Source of the DNA: Flavobacteriales bacterium
GTDB taxonomy: Bacteria > Bacteroidota > Bacteroidia > Flavobacteriales > Crocinitomicaceae
DNA: 25,312 bases
Reading direction: 5' to 3'
Assembly (NCBI GenBank): GCA_947375085.1
Contig: CANCEQ010000016.1
Coordinates: 1-25,312, forward strand
Part shown: piece after piece, positions 15,834-24,465 of the stretch
Numbering within the stretch: position 1 is the first letter of the stretch
Layout: the number at the start of each line of letters is the position of its first letter
The notes under the pieces: generated by a model
Seen by the model: the letters and a program-made list of their open reading frames with translations, nothing else
Databases searched by the model: none
Told to the model about the DNA's origin: nothing
Made by a program: the position numbers and the translations under genes

Positions 15834-17297
15834 TTAATATACTGCCATTACATTGAACACCTTTTCCATTTGATCCACTACTGAAGAAGATGAACAATTA
15901 AAATTATTTACAATTATAGCAAAAGCAATTTTTTTTCCTGAATCAGAATCAACATAACCTGCATAAGCTTTTACTCTATTCATCGTTCCACTTTTCGCTC
16001 TAATTTTCCCATGTCCCATTTGATTTTTACAAACACCTGAAAGCGTTCCTGAACAGCCTGCTAATGGTAAAGTAGAAAGGTAATCTTTATAATTAGGTGA
16101 TTTATACATCTCTTGTAACAAAATACAAAAATGCTTTGAACTGATCGCATTAGATCGTGATAATCCACTTCCATCTTTAATATACAATCCTGTAAAATCT
16201 ATTTTTTTACTCCAAAATTTCTCAAGTTGTTTTAACGACTTTTCGGTACTACCGTAACCATTTAATTTATAGCCTGATAAACATAAAAGTTCCTCTGCAA
16301 ATAAATTAACTGATTTCATATTCGTATGAGTTGCGATAGATAAAACGGATTCACCGTAATGCGTATAAATCAATTTGAATTTATCGTTATATCGTATAAA
16401 CTCTTCATTATCCATCTGTCTAGCAGTTTTAAACCCTTTTTGAACCAAAACACCATTGCTTTTTAATGCTTTTTCAAATTCATATCCCATTTGAAATTCT
16501 GGATCAGGTAAACTTCCTTTAACGACAAAAGCTTTTGAATTAACTGGTAAAGTTCCATTTCCAAATCGATCTAACGAATAAGGTGCGCCAAAAATAAACG
16601 AATTATCACCTGCTTTTTTAGAAGAAGTGATGTAATTATGAAATTGGAAATTTGGTATTTCAGGACTTATTGAAAGCAACTCCGTTTTTGCTCCAACGTA
16701 ACTTCCTGTTTTGAAAGTATAACGTAACATGTTATCATACAATACTAGCCCTGAAGGTCCTGCACCATAATAATTCCCCATATCCGACCAATTCCATCCC
16801 TCTGGTATCCCATTGTACCCGAATTCAGAAGCATCTGAAATGACAAATCCGTTTATCGATTTTATACCTCTACTTTTTAACGTATCGATCCAATTTTTAA
16901 GAAATTGATCTTCTTTTCCTTCTTCATTAAAATATTTACTCCCCAAAGAAGCATCGCCTCCTCCTCTAATCCATAAATTCCCGTTAAGTACTCCTAATGA
17001 ATCAATTTGACCTTCTATATAAAATCGAGTAGAAGCCTTATAATCAGACCCTAAAACTTCAATTGCAGTAGCTGTAGAGAACAATTTTACAGTTGATGCA
17101 GGTTGGATAGAAAGGTTTTTATTTAACTCCGCAATAGTTGAACCATTTGATAAATCAATGGCACAAAAAGAAATTGAAGCATTTGAAAAAGCAGAATAAT
17201 TTTTAAAATTATCAACAGCTTCTTGCAACGAATTTTGAGCGAACGAAAATTGAAGAAAGAATATATTTAAAATTAAAAAGGAACTTAGTATCTTCAC
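15834..17297 (-). CDS. dacB: PBP4-type D-alanyl-D-alanine carboxypeptidase/endopeptidase
   Basis: Periplasmic class C penicillin-binding protein (peptidase S13) that trims stem peptides and cuts D-Ala-mDAP cross-links. The 487 residues start with a cleavable signal (about 1-20, ILSSFLILNIFFLQFSFAQ). Catalytic motif STVK has Ser68 and Lys71. SVN in HTNMKSVNLFAEELL fits the SxN motif, DGSGLSRSN is the family block, and KSGTMNRVKAYAGY carries the KSG (KTG) motif. Length and order match the family. First gene of the dacB - gamma-CA - globin unit and divergent from the polysaccharide operon; a good promoter sits in the shared 124-bp gap. Confidence 0.95.
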   Translation of the reverse strand: MKILSSFLILNIFFLQFSFAQNSLQEAVDNFKNYSAFSNASISFCAIDLSNGSTIAELNKNLSIQPASTVKLFSTATAIEVLGSDYKASTRFYIEGQIDSLGVLNGNLWIRGGGDASLGSKYFNEEGKEDQFLKNWIDTLKSRGIKSINGFVISDASEFGYNGIPEGWNWSDMGNYYGAGPSGLVLYDNMLRYTFKTGSYVGAKTELLSISPEIPNFQFHNYITSSKKAGDNSFIFGAPYSLDRFGNGTLPVNSKAFVVKGSLPDPEFQMGYEFEKALKSNGVLVQKGFKTARQMDNEEFIRYNDKFKLIYTHYGESVLSIATHTNMKSVNLFAEELLCLSGYKLNGYGSTEKSLKQLEKFWSKKIDFTGLYIKDGSGLSRSNAISSKHFCILLQEMYKSPNYKDYLSTLPLAGCSGTLSGVCKNQMGHGKIRAKSGTMNRVKAYAGYVDSDSGKKIAFAIIVNNFNCSSSSVVDQMEKVFNVMAVY

Positions 17298-17380
17298 GAT
17301 TATTTTTTGATAAAATTCACAAATATTTGGAGTACATAGGGAAATTAAAACGAAAACTTTTAAACACTCCTAACTCAAAA

Positions 17381-17410
17381 CAAATTTATCAAGAATAAAA
17401 CAAACAACAA
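17381..17410 (-). promoter_or_regulatory. Promoter of the dacB operon
   Basis: Minus-strand TTG (17408-17410), a 19-nt spacer and TAAATTTG (17381-17388): a full match to the Bacteroidota consensus. The leader to the ATG at 17297 is about 75 nt. It lies just 12 bp from the start of the divergent glycosyltransferase gene, so the two units share this short control region. Confidence 0.55.
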
Positions 17411-17421
17411 AGTAAAATAAA

Positions 17422-18597
17422 ATGCCAAAAGTTCTGAGAATCATAAACCGTTTTAACATTGGAGGTCCAACATACAATGCGACCTTTTTAACACGCTTTA
17501 TGGATGACAAATATGAAACATTATTAATCGGTGGAACGCATGAAGAAGGTGAGTCGGATTCTCTACATATTTTAGAAGAATATGGTATCAATCCTTTGCT
17601 CATAAATGAAATGCAGCGAATACCAAGTTTCAAAAGCGATCGAGCTGCCTATAAAAAAATTAAACAAATAATTCAAGAATTCAAACCTGACATTGTACAT
17701 ACACATGCTGCAAAAGCAGGAGCCCTTGGACGAAAAGCAGCATTTGCTTGTAAGGTACCAGTTGTAGTTCACACATTTCATGGACATGTGTTTCATTCTT
17801 ATTTCGGGAAAATTAAAACTTTCATCTTCAAAACAATTGAACGACGATTAGCTAAAAAGTCGGATGGGATAATTGCCATTTCAGATATACAAAAAAGGGA
17901 ACTCTCTGAAATTCATAAAATATGTCCAGCCTCTAAAATTAAAGTAATCCCATTAGGATTTGATTTAGAAAAATTCCATTTAAACAAAGTAGAAAATCGA
18001 GTAAAAACAAGATTGCAATTTGGTATTGAAGAAGATGAAATTGCTGTTGCTATCGTCGGTCGATTAGCGGCAATTAAAAATCACACCTTGTTTTTAAATG
18101 TAGTTGAGCAAATCAAAAATGAAACTACGAAAAAAGTAAAATTTTTCATCGTAGGTGATGGGGATGAACGTCCGAATATAGAAAAAAGAGTGAATGAATT
18201 AAATGAAAAATTCGGCAAGATAATTGTAATGACTTCTTGGATTTTAGATATAGGCCCTTTTAATGCTGGTATGGATGTGATTTGTTTAACTTCTGATAAT
18301 GAAGGTACTCCAGTAAGCTTAATAGAAGCACAAGCTGGAGGGCTACCCATAGTTACAACGGATGTTGGTGGAGTAAAAGATATTCTTTTAGAAGGCCAAA
18401 CAGGATATGTAGTTCCTAAAAATAATGTATCTTTGTTCACTGAAAAATTATTACTTTTGATAGAAGATGAAATGTTACGAAAATCAATATCTGAAAAAGG
18501 ATGGGATTACGTTAAAAACAAATTTCACTATACTACTTTGGTGCATAATATGGATGAATATTATCAATTTTTATTGAATAAAAAACGAAATAATTAA
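17422..18597 (+). CDS. Glycosyltransferase, GT-B fold (GT4 type)
   Basis: A 391-residue GT-B enzyme. The N-terminal acceptor half begins LRIINRFNIGGPTYNATFLT (about 4-23) and holds KPDIVHTHAAKAGALGRKAA and HTFHGHVFHSYF. The C-terminal donor half has AVAIVGRLAAIKNHTLFLN, KFFIVGDGDERP and the E-x7-E motif in SDNEGTPVSLIEAQAGGLPI. It transfers a sugar from a nucleotide-sugar donor to a lipid-linked acceptor at the inner face of the membrane; the specific sugar is not readable. First gene of the polysaccharide operon; its TAA overlaps the next ATG by one base (TAATG). Confidence 0.92.
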   Translation: MPKVLRIINRFNIGGPTYNATFLTRFMDDKYETLLIGGTHEEGESDSLHILEEYGINPLLINEMQRIPSFKSDRAAYKKIKQIIQEFKPDIVHTHAAKAGALGRKAAFACKVPVVVHTFHGHVFHSYFGKIKTFIFKTIERRLAKKSDGIIAISDIQKRELSEIHKICPASKIKVIPLGFDLEKFHLNKVENRVKTRLQFGIEEDEIAVAIVGRLAAIKNHTLFLNVVEQIKNETTKKVKFFIVGDGDERPNIEKRVNELNEKFGKIIVMTSWILDIGPFNAGMDVICLTSDNEGTPVSLIEAQAGGLPIVTTDVGGVKDILLEGQTGYVVPKNNVSLFTEKLLLLIEDEMLRKSISEKGWDYVKNKFHYTTLVHNMDEYYQFLLNKKRNN

Positions 18598-19412
18598 TGA
18601 CTTTTTTTAAATATAAATTTCTTTTTGGAATTTCTTTTTTACTTCTTTCATTAAACAGTTGTATTATCAACCGTGAAATGATGTTTAAAACTCCAAAAGA
18701 TGGATCTTTTAAATACGATTCTGTTCCCCTTTATCCATATGAAGAATATAAAATTGCTGTAGGTGATAAAATTTCATTCGATTTAAACACAAATGGGGGA
18801 AAAAATTTAATTGAAGGATTAACCCAAACGGCAGTTGAAGGATCTGCAAGAGGAAGTGCCGGGGCTGCAAATACAAACGGTATTGTTAGCTCTAACAATT
18901 ACGCTAGAGAATTTATAGTGAAATTAGATAGTACAATCGATGTACCAGTGCTAGGTGAACTTAAATTAGTTGGGTTAACAATTCAACAATGTGAAGACAC
19001 TCTAGAATCATTATTTAAAGATCAATATCAAGAGCCATTTGTTCAACTAAGAGTTACCAATCGAAGATGTATTGTATTCTCGGGAAATGGCAACTCTGCG
19101 TCTATTGTGAATCTGACAAACCCTAATACAACTCTATTAGAAGTATTAGCAATAACAGGAGGTATTCACACCGGAGGGAATGCTAGACTTGTGAAAGTTA
19201 TGCGAAAAGTGAAAGGAAAGAGAGAAATTTATTTAATCGATATTTCGACAATTGACGGTTTAAAATATGCTGATATGATTATTCAAGGTGATGATTATAT
19301 CTATATCGAACCCAGAACGAGACTTATTCAAGGTGCAATTTCAGAATTAGCACCTATCCTAAGTTTAATGTCGACTTTTGCAGTAGTATATACACTAATT
19401 AAAAAATATTAA
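18597..19412 (+). CDS. Wza-like polysaccharide export lipoprotein
   Basis: A 271-residue outer-membrane polysaccharide export (OPX) protein. The lipoprotein signal ends at Cys22 (LLLSLNSC). The poly-export domain follows from about residue 50 (YKIAVGDKISFDLN) to DVPVLGELKLVGLTIQQCED. A SLBB-like domain with RRCIVFSGNGNSASIVNL and TLLEVLAITGGI covers about 155-235, and a C-terminal helix (LAPILSLMSTFAVVYTLI, about 250-267) may cross the membrane. It is shorter than E. coli Wza (about 380). It works with the Wzc-like protein encoded 3 bp downstream to move polymer across the periplasm and outer membrane. Confidence 0.92.
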   Translation: MTFFKYKFLFGISFLLLSLNSCIINREMMFKTPKDGSFKYDSVPLYPYEEYKIAVGDKISFDLNTNGGKNLIEGLTQTAVEGSARGSAGAANTNGIVSSNNYAREFIVKLDSTIDVPVLGELKLVGLTIQQCEDTLESLFKDQYQEPFVQLRVTNRRCIVFSGNGNSASIVNLTNPNTTLLEVLAITGGIHTGGNARLVKVMRKVKGKREIYLIDISTIDGLKYADMIIQGDDYIYIEPRTRLIQGAISELAPILSLMSTFAVVYTLIKKY

Positions 19413-19415
19413 GTT

Positions 19416-21881
19416 TTGAAAGAAAAATCAAAAATTGTTAACAAAGAATTTGATGTTCAAATTCTATTCACAGTTTTAAAAAGACATTGGTGGACTCCTG
19501 TTCTTTTTATGCTTGTATTTGGAGCTTTCTCATACTTCTATCTTAGATATACTAAGCCTGTTTTTGAGTCAAGTATGGTAATTCAACTTGAAAGAAATGA
19601 CCGAGCAAAAGAAGTAATGGAAATTGAGGGTCTAAATAAAAATGATGTTTCTGATCTATCTCCTGAAATAGCCATATTAAACTCGCAAGTTCTATTTATT
19701 GAAGCAATTAAATCATTAAACTACCCTATAAGTTACTTCTCTAAAGGATCCGTTTTAACTGAAGATAAATATAAAACAGGAGATTTTCATGTTCAACCAT
19801 TTCTTCTGAAAGATTCTTCTCTTGTTGATTTACCAATTGTATTAACTGTTGATAAAAACAATACGATTTATTTAGACTATTCTATAAATGGTTTGAAATT
19901 TGGTGCTAAAGGAAAATTAAACCAACATTTTATAAATGAACATTTTGATGTTGTTATTCAAGCAAATAATATTTTTGATTTAAAAAAAGCCTCAGAACAA
20001 AATCAAATATACTTTCAATTTAATAATTTAGTAAATCTAAGTAATAAACTATTACCAGGTTTAAAAATTATCCCAATTGATTTAGCTGCAAAAACAATTA
20101 TGATTGCTTATGCTGGGTTACATCCTAAATTATGTCGTGATATTTCACTTGCTGTTGCAACCAATTTTTTAAGTTATGATGAAAAAAACAAAAGAAAAGG
20201 GGATGAGAATGTTTTAAAATTTATTGATGAACAGTTAGAATCATTATCCAATAATTTATCAATTTCGCAAGACAGTCTTGCAATTATTCAAAATAATTCG
20301 AATTTTATGGATCCTACTTCTTTCGAAACTTCAATGTATTCAGAAATTTCAAAATTGGATGAAGAAATTTTAAAATTAGAAGAAGAAAAAAATATCATAC
20401 AAACTGTCATCTCAAAATTAAAAACAGACCCAAATCGACTTGAAATTTATAAACTTCTACCTGAAATGTTAGGCGAAAATTATGATGTTATTATTACCAA
20501 AAAAGTTGAAGAACTTCTCAAACTTTTAGAACAAAAAGAAAGTTTACTATATAATGTTACTGAAGAACATTCGGGAGTTAAGGTTTTAACTAAAAAAATA
20601 ATGTTAAAATCCTATTCAATAATTAAAAGTTTAAATGTAATAGATGAAAGATTAAACGAAGAAATTCATAACATTCGACTGAAAATAATATCAGCTCAAT
20701 ATAAAATAAAAGGGATACCCGAAAAGAAAATTGAATATGGAAAACTAAAAAGAATTCAAGAATTAAATGAAGGATTTTACAATATGCTAACAGAAAACAA
20801 ATACAAATATTCAATTTCGGATGCCGGATTTACAACGAATAATAAAATATTGAGTTATCCTACAATAAGTGAGTTACCTATGTCTCCAGACAGTTCATTC
20901 ATTTATTTAGCATTTTTATCAATTGGACTGATTATTGGACTTGGGATATTGGTATTTAAATATCTTACCTTTAATGAAATTAATTTATTAGACGACTTAA
21001 ATAGATTACTTCCTGAACATGTTACCACTCTGGGAGGTGTTCCTCTAGTTAAAAATGACATGCAATATTCCCAATTATTAGCATATGATTTTCCTAAATC
21101 GCAATTATCTGAGGCATTTAGAAATATTCGTACAAATTTAAATTACATTAAATCAAGTTACCAAACTATCGCTATTACATCTTCTATTTCAGGAGAAGGA
21201 AAAACATTTGTTGCGCTTAACTTGGCCGGAATACTTGCAATGTCAGGAAAGAAAACTATTTTAATTGATTTAGATTTAAGAAAACCGAAAATTCATTTAG
21301 GTTTTAATGTTGAAAATGACAAAGGAATGAGTGGTCTAATTATCAACCAATATTCTATTGCTGAATGCGTTCAAAAATCTCAAATAGAAACATTAGATTT
21401 CATAACTGCTGGACCGATTCCTCCGAATCCATCGGAATTAATTATTAGCGAAAGTTTCAAAGAAAAATTAGAAGAATTAAAAGCTATCTATGATATTATT
21501 GTAATAGACAATCCACCCGTTGGTCTTGTTTCCGATGGAATCAAAAATCTTACAGATTCGGATATTCCAATATATGTTTTTAAATCACATTACTCCAAAA
21601 GAACCTTTATAGGTAAAATAAATGATCTTTTTGAAATGCAGCAATTAAAATCGTTGAATGTTATTTTAAATGGTGTAAAATCAACCAGAAAAGGTGGTTC
21701 ATACGGTTATGGGTATGGATATGGATATACTTATGGATATGGATATGGTTCATATGGTAGTTATGGTTCATATGGTGGTTATGGTGATGAAGGCTATTTT
21801 CTAGAAAAACCTTCTAAAAGCCCAATCGTACGTTTATTGAATAGATTTGGAATTATTAGATTTTTAAGAAGATGGTTTTAA
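19416..21881 (+). CDS. Wzc-like tyrosine kinase / polysaccharide co-polymerase
   Basis: The 821 residues hold a Wzz-type chain-length domain with a first membrane helix (about 27-44, PVLFMLVFGAFSYFYLRY), a long periplasmic coiled-coil part, a second helix (about 490-510, IYLAFLSIGLIIGLGILVF), then a cytoplasmic BY-kinase. Walker A is SGEGKTF at about 592, A' is ILIDLDLRKPK and Walker B IIVIDNPPVG. The Gly/Tyr-rich tail (about 760-796) has 13 tyrosines, the usual autophosphorylation site. Cycles of autophosphorylation control polymer length and export. TTG start at 19416: no ATG occurs before the first membrane helix. Overlaps rfbC by 10 bp. No matching phosphatase (Wzb or PHP type) is in the window. 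Confidence 0.93.
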   Translation: MKEKSKIVNKEFDVQILFTVLKRHWWTPVLFMLVFGAFSYFYLRYTKPVFESSMVIQLERNDRAKEVMEIEGLNKNDVSDLSPEIAILNSQVLFIEAIKSLNYPISYFSKGSVLTEDKYKTGDFHVQPFLLKDSSLVDLPIVLTVDKNNTIYLDYSINGLKFGAKGKLNQHFINEHFDVVIQANNIFDLKKASEQNQIYFQFNNLVNLSNKLLPGLKIIPIDLAAKTIMIAYAGLHPKLCRDISLAVATNFLSYDEKNKRKGDENVLKFIDEQLESLSNNLSISQDSLAIIQNNSNFMDPTSFETSMYSEISKLDEEILKLEEEKNIIQTVISKLKTDPNRLEIYKLLPEMLGENYDVIITKKVEELLKLLEQKESLLYNVTEEHSGVKVLTKKIMLKSYSIIKSLNVIDERLNEEIHNIRLKIISAQYKIKGIPEKKIEYGKLKRIQELNEGFYNMLTENKYKYSISDAGFTTNNKILSYPTISELPMSPDSSFIYLAFLSIGLIIGLGILVFKYLTFNEINLLDDLNRLLPEHVTTLGGVPLVKNDMQYSQLLAYDFPKSQLSEAFRNIRTNLNYIKSSYQTIAITSSISGEGKTFVALNLAGILAMSGKKTILIDLDLRKPKIHLGFNVENDKGMSGLIINQYSIAECVQKSQIETLDFITAGPIPPNPSELIISESFKEKLEELKAIYDIIVIDNPPVGLVSDGIKNLTDSDIPIYVFKSHYSKRTFIGKINDLFEMQQLKSLNVILNGVKSTRKGGSYGYGYGYGYTYGYGYGSYGSYGSYGGYGDEGYFLEKPSKSPIVRLLNRFGIIRFLRRWF
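21697..21804 (+). repeat. GGTTAT/GGATAT-type microsatellite in the Wzc tail
   Basis: A run of about 100 bp of near-identical 6-bp (TATGGN) and 9-bp (TATGGTTCA-like) units encodes Gly-Tyr and Gly-Ser-Tyr repeats. The unit lengths are multiples of three, so slippage would change tyrosine number without shifting frame. Confidence 0.8.
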
Positions 21882-22423
21882 CAAAATCGTATATTGAAGG
21901 ATTATACATTCTAGAACCTCGAGTTTTCGAAGATGCAAGAGGTGTGTTTTTTGAAACCTTTAACTTTCAAAAATTTAAAGAAGAAATTGGTGTAGAAGTT
22001 GAATTTGTCCAAGATAATGAATCCATTTCAAAAAAAAATGTTTTAAGAGGTTTACACTTCCAAATTCCTCCTCATGCGCAAGGTAAATTAGTAAGAGTAG
22101 TTTCTGGAAGAGCTCTAGATGTGGCTGTAGACATTAGAAAAAAATCAGCTACTTACGGACAATATCAACTAGTTGAACTTTCAGCAGAAAATAAGAAACA
22201 ATTTTGGATTCCTCCAGGATTCGCTCATGGATTTGTCGCACTAGAAGAAAACACTATTTTTAATTACAAATGTACAAACTACTATTCCCCTGTTTCTGAA
22301 CGAACTATACAATGGAATGACCCATTATTAAATATAGATTGGAAAGTTTCAGAACCAATAATTTCAGAAAAAGATCAGAAAGGTTTAGATTTTGCTACAT
22401 TTGTAACAGAATTTGAATATTAA
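21872..22423 (+). CDS. rfbC: dTDP-4-dehydrorhamnose 3,5-epimerase
   Basis: A 183-residue RmlC cupin epimerase, which inverts C3 and C5 of dTDP-4-dehydro-6-deoxyglucose on the way to dTDP-L-rhamnose. Marks: DARGVFFETFN (about 21-31), VQDNESISKKNVLRGLHFQ with the catalytic His62, GKLVRVVSGRALDVAVDIRK, FWIPPGFAHGFVALEE, and YYSPVSERTIQWNDP with the catalytic-type Tyr. Starts inside the 3' end of the Wzc gene and is followed by a 4-bp gap to the next gene. The partner genes rfbA, rfbB and rfbD are not in the window, so rhamnose supply depends on other loci or on a different use. Confidence 0.94.
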   Translation: MVLTKSYIEGLYILEPRVFEDARGVFFETFNFQKFKEEIGVEVEFVQDNESISKKNVLRGLHFQIPPHAQGKLVRVVSGRALDVAVDIRKKSATYGQYQLVELSAENKKQFWIPPGFAHGFVALEENTIFNYKCTNYYSPVSERTIQWNDPLLNIDWKVSEPIISEKDQKGLDFATFVTEFEY

Positions 22424-22427
22424 TTAG

Positions 22428-23543
22428 GTGCTACACAAAATATTAGAATTAATTGGATTTTGTTTGGGAGGTATATTACTTTCAATAAGTTGTAATGAAG
22501 TTTTGCTTCGTTTCTCAAAATCTTTAGGTATAAGAAATAACAATGATGTGGTTATTCGTTGGAGTAATGAATCTAAGCCATCCTTGGGAGGAGTTAGTTT
22601 TTTTATTGTTTTTCTCTTTTCTTCTATTGTTTATTCTATCATTTACTACGAAAAAAATATTTTTCACGATTTCCAATTTGTAGGATTGGTTTTATCAGGA
22701 TCAATTGCTTTTTTAATGGGATTAGCAGATGATGCTTACAATACTCGTCCATTTGCAAAACTTGGAATACAAATTTTATGTGGAATTGTTTTTATTTGGA
22801 CAGGTACAACACTCGATTTGTTTCACAATCCCTATATCGATGGTGCCATTACTATTATCTGGGTAATTGGGATTATGAACTCACTGAACATGCTAGATAA
22901 TATGGATGGTATTACAGGGACTACTGTATTTTTTATTCTTATAGCTTGTTTGTTTTCAAGTTGGATTATTTTTGGAAATTCAATATTTAATTCAGAGTCT
23001 CACATTTGGACCATTAGTTTAGTTGCAATGATTGGAGCAATTCTAGGTTTTCTAAAATACAATATCAATCCTTCTAAACTTTTTATGGGAGACGCAGGTA
23101 GCCAATTTATTGGACTTTTTGTTGCATTTTTTTCGATTAAATTTTTATGGAATGTTGGTCCACAATCTTCTCATTCATCGTGGCTAGGAATTGTAATCAC
23201 ATTAATAGCTTTTACTCCTGCTGCAGCAGATACATTTACTGTTGTCATAAATCGTTTGAAAAAAGGTCAATCTCCAATGGTTGGAGGAAAAGATCATACA
23301 ACACACCATTTAGTATATGCTGGTTACAAAGATAAAACTGTGTGGTATATTTTTACTGCAATTGGACTAATTTCATGCGTTTTAGCAATTTCAATGGTTG
23401 ATTTGTTAAAACATGACATTATTCTACCTATTGCACTTTCTGTTTCATTCTTTTTGCTTGTATTTGCTTTTTTATATAGAAACACAATAATATATAAGGA
23501 ACCAAAAAAAATAAATAAGGAAATTGAAGATGAAACAAAATAA
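22428..23543 (+). CDS. WecA/MraY-type undecaprenyl-phosphate sugar-phosphate transferase
   Basis: A 371-residue multi-spanning membrane protein (about 10 hydrophobic segments) of the polyprenyl-phosphate GlcNAc/MurNAc-1-P transferase family. Catalytic loops: RWSNESKPSLGGVSFF near the start, FLMGLADDAYNTRPFAKLG with the Asp-Asp, LNMLDNMDGITGTT with the nucleophile-type Asp, LFMGDAGSQFIG, and MVGGKDHTTHHLVYAG in the last loop. It makes the first lipid-linked sugar of the polysaccharide. The start is GTG: an in-frame TAG (22425-22427) immediately precedes it and no ATG occurs upstream of the first membrane helix. Overlaps the next gene by 14 bp. Confidence 0.92.
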   Translation: MLHKILELIGFCLGGILLSISCNEVLLRFSKSLGIRNNNDVVIRWSNESKPSLGGVSFFIVFLFSSIVYSIIYYEKNIFHDFQFVGLVLSGSIAFLMGLADDAYNTRPFAKLGIQILCGIVFIWTGTTLDLFHNPYIDGAITIIWVIGIMNSLNMLDNMDGITGTTVFFILIACLFSSWIIFGNSIFNSESHIWTISLVAMIGAILGFLKYNINPSKLFMGDAGSQFIGLFVAFFSIKFLWNVGPQSSHSSWLGIVITLIAFTPAAADTFTVVINRLKKGQSPMVGGKDHTTHHLVYAGYKDKTVWYIFTAIGLISCVLAISMVDLLKHDIILPIALSVSFFLLVFAFLYRNTIIYKEPKKINKEIEDETK

Positions 23544-24465
23544 TTATTCTCAATTTGGTTTAATTACTTTCACTTTTATTTTTATCTTGTTTTCTTGCTC
23601 AGATAAAGATGTAAAAGAAAAATCGGAAAAAATTATCTCCTCACCAATTCATTTTACACTACCTCATCTTCCAACAGAAATTACTTTTTGCAATCAAAAA
23701 ATTCTTTTAACTGATGAAGATGTAAGAGAAAAACTAGATCGTGAAGTTTTAGTAAATGCCTATTTTCAAAGTTCAACTGTTTTATCTTTAAAAAGAGCTC
23801 ACCGCTATTTCCCTCAAATTGAACGAATTTTAAAAGAAGAAAATATACCAGACGATTTTAAATATTTGGCAGTTATAGAAAGTGGATTAGCACAAGCTTC
23901 AAGTCCTGTTGGAGCGCAAGGATTTTGGCAATTCATGCCTTTCACTGCAAAAGAATTTGATTTAGAAATGTCAAATGAAGTAGATGAACGATTAAATATT
24001 GAAAAAAGTACCAGGGCTGCTTGTGGATATTTAAGATTTGCACAAGATACACTTAAGGATTGGTTACTTACGGCTGCATCATATAATAGAGGTATTGGTG
24101 GAGTTAGATCCGATATGCGTTGGCAAGGAACCAATCATTATTTTGATACGGATATGAATAGTGAAACTGGACGTTACGCATTTAGAATACTAGCGGTTAA
24201 ATTAATTTTTGAACATCCTGATTTATATGGTTTTGATACAAAAAAAATGGAATTATATAAACCATTTAAAACAAAAGCTATTATTGTAAGGAACACAATT
24301 GAAAACATTGCCAAGTGGGCTATCGATAAAGGATTCAATTATAAAATAATTACGAAATTAAATCCTTGGATTAAAGGAAATCATTTGACCGTTAAAAACA
24401 AATCTTATAAAATTTTAGTACCTTCCCACTCAGAAAATTTAAAACCATATCATAAATATTCCTGA
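23530..24465 (+). CDS. Lytic transglycosylase lipoprotein (SLT domain)
   Basis: A 311-residue protein that cuts peptidoglycan between MurNAc and GlcNAc. The lipoprotein signal ends at Cys23 (FILFSC), so it sits in a membrane facing the periplasm. The SLT domain covers about 100-240: YLAVIESGLAQASSPVGAQG with catalytic Glu117, GFWQFMPFTAKEF, AASYNRGIGGVR and RYAFRILAVKLIF. The C-terminal 45 residues resemble a reduced LysM-like module. ATG at 23530 is preferred over the in-frame TTG at 23524. Its stop overlaps the uvrA start (TGATG). It may make gaps in the wall for the export machine encoded beside it. Confidence 0.9.
   Translation: MKQNNYSQFGLITFTFIFILFSCSDKDVKEKSEKIISSPIHFTLPHLPTEITFCNQKILLTDEDVREKLDREVLVNAYFQSSTVLSLKRAHRYFPQIERILKEENIPDDFKYLAVIESGLAQASSPVGAQGFWQFMPFTAKEFDLEMSNEVDERLNIEKSTRAACGYLRFAQDTLKDWLLTAASYNRGIGGVRSDMRWQGTNHYFDTDMNSETGRYAFRILAVKLIFEHPDLYGFDTKKMELYKPFKTKAIIVRNTIENIAKWAIDKGFNYKIITKLNPWIKGNHLTVKNKSYKILVPSHSENLKPYHKYS

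Noticed and set aside
17370..17633. Minus-strand frame spanning the dacB/glycosyltransferase gap
   Set aside because: Overlaps the glycosyltransferase start and the dacB promoter; no signal or family resemblance.
18081..18440. 119-codon minus-strand frame within the glycosyltransferase gene
   Set aside because: Lies entirely in a well-identified gene; composition is that of an antisense shadow.
21697..21804. Short tandem repeats as a possible CRISPR array
   Set aside because: Units are 6-9 bp without spacers and encode an in-frame Gly/Tyr tail of a kinase.
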